From contig CALQNE010000038.1 of assembly GCA_943331855.1 (NCBI GenBank), forward strand, positions 1-17,301: a stretch of DNA of 17,301 nt, given 5' to 3'. The position numbers and the translations under genes are program-made. This document shows, in pieces, positions 14,655-17,301 of the stretch (the stretch's first letter is position 1; each line of letters begins with the position of its first letter). Source of the stretch: Bordetella parapertussis. Its GTDB lineage: Bacteria > Pseudomonadota > Gammaproteobacteria > Burkholderiales > Burkholderiaceae_B. The notes below the pieces were generated by a model. It made no database searches. It saw only the letters and a program-made list of their open reading frames with translations, and was not told the origin of the DNA.

Positions 14655-15333
14655 GGGCTACAAAGAAGAAGAGATTTCGCCAATTCAACGGCAAACAACC
14701 CAAATTATGTCAGAGATGGTGCACGCCGCCGAGACTCTAGCCAATATTGGTCCCGCAATCAGCCTATTTGGCAGCGCGCGCATCAAAACTGACTCGCCCC
14801 ACTACCAAAAATCCGAAAAAATTGCCCAATTACTGGCGAAAGCAGGGTTTGCCGTCATCGCAGGTGGCGGGCCGGGCATCATGGAGGCTGCTAATAAAGG
14901 CGCGTTTGAAGCAGGTGGCACCAGCATTGGTTTGCACATTAAGCTCAGGCATGAGGCCAAGGCTAACCCCTTTCTGAGTCTAGAACTGCCCTTTCAACAC
15001 TTTGTGTCACGCAAGTCGACTTTCTTTATGCACAGCCTCGCCTATGTTTGCTTACCTGGCGGCTTTGGCACGCTAGACGAGCTCTTCGAAGCCTTGACCT
15101 TAATGCAAACAGGCAAAATACCCACTTGCCCGGTCATCCTGGTCGGTAAGGATTTTTGGAGCGGCCTGATGAGCTGGATCCAGGAGCACTTAGCTGGCAA
15201 TGCCCTGATTAACGCCATTGATCCAAAATCGTTTTTCATTGAAGATGACCCCGAGCGGGTGGTCGCACATCTAGTGAAGTTTTATCAAGAAAACCCTCAG
15301 ATCCTAAAATTACAGCCCAATCGTCCGAGTTAA
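14653..15333 (+). CDS. LOG-family (TIGR00730-type) Rossmann-fold nucleotide hydrolase
   Basis: The protein is 226 residues. The LOG signature is complete: SLFGSARIKTDSP (37-49), the phosphate-binding loop AGGGPGIMEAANKGA (70-84), the SRK (119-121) region and PGGFGTLDE (135-143). These proteins cleave nucleoside 5'-monophosphates such as cytokinin ribotides to a free base and ribose 5-phosphate. In bacteria without cytokinin signalling the role is often nucleotide salvage or cleanup. The ATG at 14653 is the first start codon after an in-frame stop at 14617-14619, and an AGGG lies about 8 bases upstream. A later ATG at 14707 would remove residues that look homologous to the family N-terminal helix. 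Its start overlaps that of divergent polA. A strong terminator follows. The preferred substrate cannot be read from sequence. Confidence 0.9.
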   Translation: MGYKEEEISPIQRQTTQIMSEMVHAAETLANIGPAISLFGSARIKTDSPHYQKSEKIAQLLAKAGFAVIAGGGPGIMEAANKGAFEAGGTSIGLHIKLRHEAKANPFLSLELPFQHFVSRKSTFFMHSLAYVCLPGGFGTLDELFEALTLMQTGKIPTCPVILVGKDFWSGLMSWIQEHLAGNALINAIDPKSFFIEDDPERVVAHLVKFYQENPQILKLQPNRPS

Positions 15334-15336
15334 GAC

Positions 15337-15375
15337 AAAAAAATACGCTCAGTTCACACTGAGCGTATTTTTTTT
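15337..15375. terminator. Bidirectional terminator between the LOG gene and typA
   Basis: TACGCTCAGT (15344-15353) pairs perfectly with ACTGAGCGTA (15358-15367) around a 4-nt loop. Seven As precede (15337-15343) and eight Ts follow (15368-15375), so the stem can extend to 17 bp and functions on both strands. It closes both convergent genes. Confidence 0.95.
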
Positions 15376-15417
15376 GACGCACCCTCGTTAACAAGGGCTT
15401 TTAACACTTAGCACTAC

Positions 15418-17238
15418 TTAGGCGTCTGAACGAGACATGCGCTTGCGTTCGTTCTCAGTTAAGTAGCGCTTACGAATGCGAACACTCTTGGGCGTTACCT
15501 CAACCAATTCGTCATCGCTAATAAATTCGACAGCGTATTCGAGCGTGCAATCTACGGGTGTTACTAAACGCACTGCCTCATCGGTACCCGAAGAGCGAAC
15601 GTTGGTCAGTTGTTTGCCTCGAATCGGGTTTACAACCAAATCGTTATCACGGCTGTGGATCCCGATGACCATGCCCTCGTACACTGGATCATTGTGCGAC
15701 ACGAACATGCGGCCACGATCTTGAAGTTTCCAGATAGAGTAGGCCACTGCCTCGCCATCGTACTGGCTAATCAAGACACCATTGTGACGCTCACCGAGCA
15801 AACCATCTTTAACCGGACCATAAGCATCAAAGGTGTGGCTCATCAAACCATTGCCGCGCGTCATGGTCATGAACTCGCCTTGAAAACCAATCAGGCCGCG
15901 CGCAGGCACACGATACTCAAGACGGGTACGACCTTTACCATCGCTGACCATATCTAGCAGTTCGGCCTTACGACGACCGAGCTCTTCCATCACAACACCT
16001 TGGGTGTTGTCTTCCAAGTCAATGGTCAGATTTTCGTAGGGCTCAGTCTTGACGCCGTCTTCTTCGTGAAACACCACACGTGGTCGCGAAACGGCCATCT
16101 CATAGCCCTCACGCCGCATTGTTTCAATCAGAATCGTAAGATGCAACTCGCCCCGACCAGAGACTTCAAACACCGTGTCGTCATCGGTTTCTTTAAAGCG
16201 CAAGGCCATGTTTGATTTGATTTCGCGCTCAAGGCGCTCGCGCAATTGACGGCTTGTCACAAACTTGCCTTCGCGACCTGCCAACGGGCTGGTATTAACC
16301 ATGAAGTTCATGGTTAAGGTGGGCTCGTCAATTTTTAACAGAGGCAAACCAACAGGACTATCTGGCGAGCAAAGCGTTGTACCAATCGCGATATCCTCAA
16401 TGCCGTTCATCAAGATAATGTCACCGGCAATTGCGCTATCAACCACTTCACGCTCAAGACCTTTGAACTTCAACACTTGGTTAACACGACCCTTGAACGG
16501 AACGCCATCTGGGCCATTCAAACAGACGACATCCATACCGGCCTTGATACTGCCCTGACGAATCCGACCGATACCGATCTTGCCGACGTAAGTGCTGTAA
16601 TCAATCGAGGAAATTTGAAACTGCAAAGGTGCCGTCGGATCGTCATCGCGCATCGGTACATACTGCAAGATGGCATCGAACAATGGGCGCATGTCACCTT
16701 CGCGTACATCTGGGCTTAAGCCAGAAAAGCCATTCAGACCCGAAGCGTAGACCACTGGAAAATCGAGCTGCTCTTCGGTTGCACCTAACTTATCGAACAA
16801 TTCAAAGGTGGCGTTAATAACATAGTCAATACGCGCACCAGGCCGATCAACTTTGTTAACAACGACGATTGGCTTTAAACCAAGCGCCAAGGCTTTTTTG
16901 GTCACAAAGCGCGTTTGAGGCATCGGGCCTTCGACGGCATCAACCAATAGCAACACGCCATCAACCATCGACAGCACGCGCTCAACTTCGCCACCAAAGT
17001 CAGCATGGCCGGGGGTGTCGACAATATTGATGTGCGTGCCATCGTACTCAACCGCACAATTTTTTGAAAGAATCGTGATGCCACGTTCTTTTTCAAGATC
17101 GTTTGAATCCATGACGCGTTCAGTCATTTTTTCATTTGAACGAAAAGTACCTGATTGACGCAGAAGTTGGTCAACCAATGTTGTTTTGCCGTGGTCAACG
17201 TGGGCGATGATGGCAACGTTACGCAATGCGCGTGACAT
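15418..17238 (-). CDS. typA: Ribosome-associated GTPase TypA/BipA
   Basis: The protein is 606 residues, full length for BipA, an EF-G-like translational GTPase that binds the 70S ribosome, aids 50S assembly at low temperature and influences stress and virulence responses. GTPase motifs are [10 protein letters not shown] (12-21), the effector-type [10 protein letters not shown] (51-60), DTPGHADF (74-81) and NKVD (128-131). EF-G-like domains II, III and V follow. The BipA-specific C-terminal domain includes [17 protein letters not shown], the GIHSRDNDL segment and [15 protein letters not shown]. The C-terminus is basic ([13 protein letters not shown]). The Shine-Dalgarno AAAGGA (17244-17249) is 5 bases before the ATG, and a perfect inverted repeat sits just upstream of it. 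Confidence 0.98.
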   Translation of the reverse strand: MSRALRNVAIIAHVDHGKTTLVDQLLRQSGTFRSNEKMTERVMDSNDLEKERGITILSKNCAVEYDGTHINIVDTPGHADFGGEVERVLSMVDGVLLLVDAVEGPMPQTRFVTKKALALGLKPIVVVNKVDRPGARIDYVINATFELFDKLGATEEQLDFPVVYASGLNGFSGLSPDVREGDMRPLFDAILQYVPMRDDDPTAPLQFQISSIDYSTYVGKIGIGRIRQGSIKAGMDVVCLNGPDGVPFKGRVNQVLKFKGLEREVVDSAIAGDIILMNGIEDIAIGTTLCSPDSPVGLPLLKIDEPTLTMNFMVNTSPLAGREGKFVTSRQLRERLEREIKSNMALRFKETDDDTVFEVSGRGELHLTILIETMRREGYEMAVSRPRVVFHEEDGVKTEPYENLTIDLEDNTQGVVMEELGRRKAELLDMVSDGKGRTRLEYRVPARGLIGFQGEFMTMTRGNGLMSHTFDAYGPVKDGLLGERHNGVLISQYDGEAVAYSIWKLQDRGRMFVSHNDPVYEGMVIGIHSRDNDLVVNPIRGKQLTNVRSSGTDEAVRLVTPVDCTLEYAVEFISDDELVEVTPKSVRIRKRYLTENERKRMSRSDA

Positions 17239-17251
17239 ACAAATCCTTTAA

Positions 17252-17269
17252 TGAGCCTGCACAGGCTCA
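17252..17269 (-). promoter_or_regulatory. Inverted repeat immediately upstream of the typA ribosome binding site
   Basis: TGAGCCTG (17252-17259) and CAGGCTCA (17262-17269) form an 8-bp perfect palindrome with a 2-bp centre. As RNA on the minus strand it would fold as TGAGCC/GGCTCA with a 6-nt loop, ending 2 bp before the AAAGGA site. No T-run follows, so it is not a standard terminator. It may be an operator, a translational control hairpin or the base of an upstream terminator remnant. Confidence 0.45.
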
Positions 17270-17301
17270 ATGCCTGCCGGTAATTCGTGAATAGAACCGG
17301 G

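Noticed and set aside
1..17301. Mobile element, prophage, CRISPR or defence island
   Set aside because: No transposase, integrase, repeat-spacer array, toxin-antitoxin pair or att-like repeat is seen. Gene content is core and evenly composed.

Overview
The window looks like core chromosome of a betaproteobacterium, most likely order Burkholderiales and perhaps an Alcaligenaceae-like lineage. Three conserved blocks support this: rpsF-priB-rpsR-rplI followed closely by dnaB, the isoprenoid block xseB-ispA-dxs, and a Rieske-type oxygenase gene divergent from xseB. Base composition is moderate and even. I see no tRNA, rRNA, CRISPR array, insertion sequence, integrase or prophage gene. No stretch longer than about 300 bases lacks a gene.

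Layout. Positions 1-183 (+) are the 3' end of a PhoH-family ATPase gene. They are followed on the same strand by a PdxA-family dehydrogenase (284-1303) and an exported D-Ala-D-Ala endopeptidase (1405-2550). The endopeptidase gene converges on, and overlaps, a minus-strand block of dnaB and a small protein-kinase-fold gene (2544-4758). Upstream of these, ending in its own terminator, is the minus-strand ribosomal operon rpsF-priB-rpsR-rplI (4851-6283), with a roughly 120-nt structured leader. Next is the minus-strand isoprenoid block xseB-ispA-dxs (6444-9540): dxs makes DXP, ispA makes farnesyl diphosphate, and xseB rides along at the head of the operon. Divergent from xseB is a Rieske non-haem iron oxygenase (9724-10878, +), followed by the membrane protease gene htpX (10987-11868, +). 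htpX converges on polA (11934-14654, -) across a bidirectional terminator. The polA start codon physically overlaps that of a divergent LOG-family gene (14653-15333, +). That gene converges, across another bidirectional terminator, on typA/bipA (15418-17238, -).

Functionally the window is housekeeping: replication and repair (dnaB, priB, polA, xseB), translation (rpsF, rpsR, rplI, typA), isoprenoid precursor synthesis (dxs, ispA), envelope maintenance (endopeptidase, htpX) and vitamin B6-type metabolism (pdxA family).

I do not see a complete novel defence or mobile system. The signals I would follow up are regulatory or enzymatic: a strong intrinsic terminator inside the Rieske gene leader, an enlarged Rieske cluster loop in that protein, a kinase-fold protein lacking the usual catalytic aspartate next to dnaB, the rpsF leader structure, and the polA/LOG pair whose ATGs share the tetranucleotide CATG. 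Several starts were revised from sequence evidence: the endopeptidase at 1405, the Rieske protein at 9724 and ispA at 9259.
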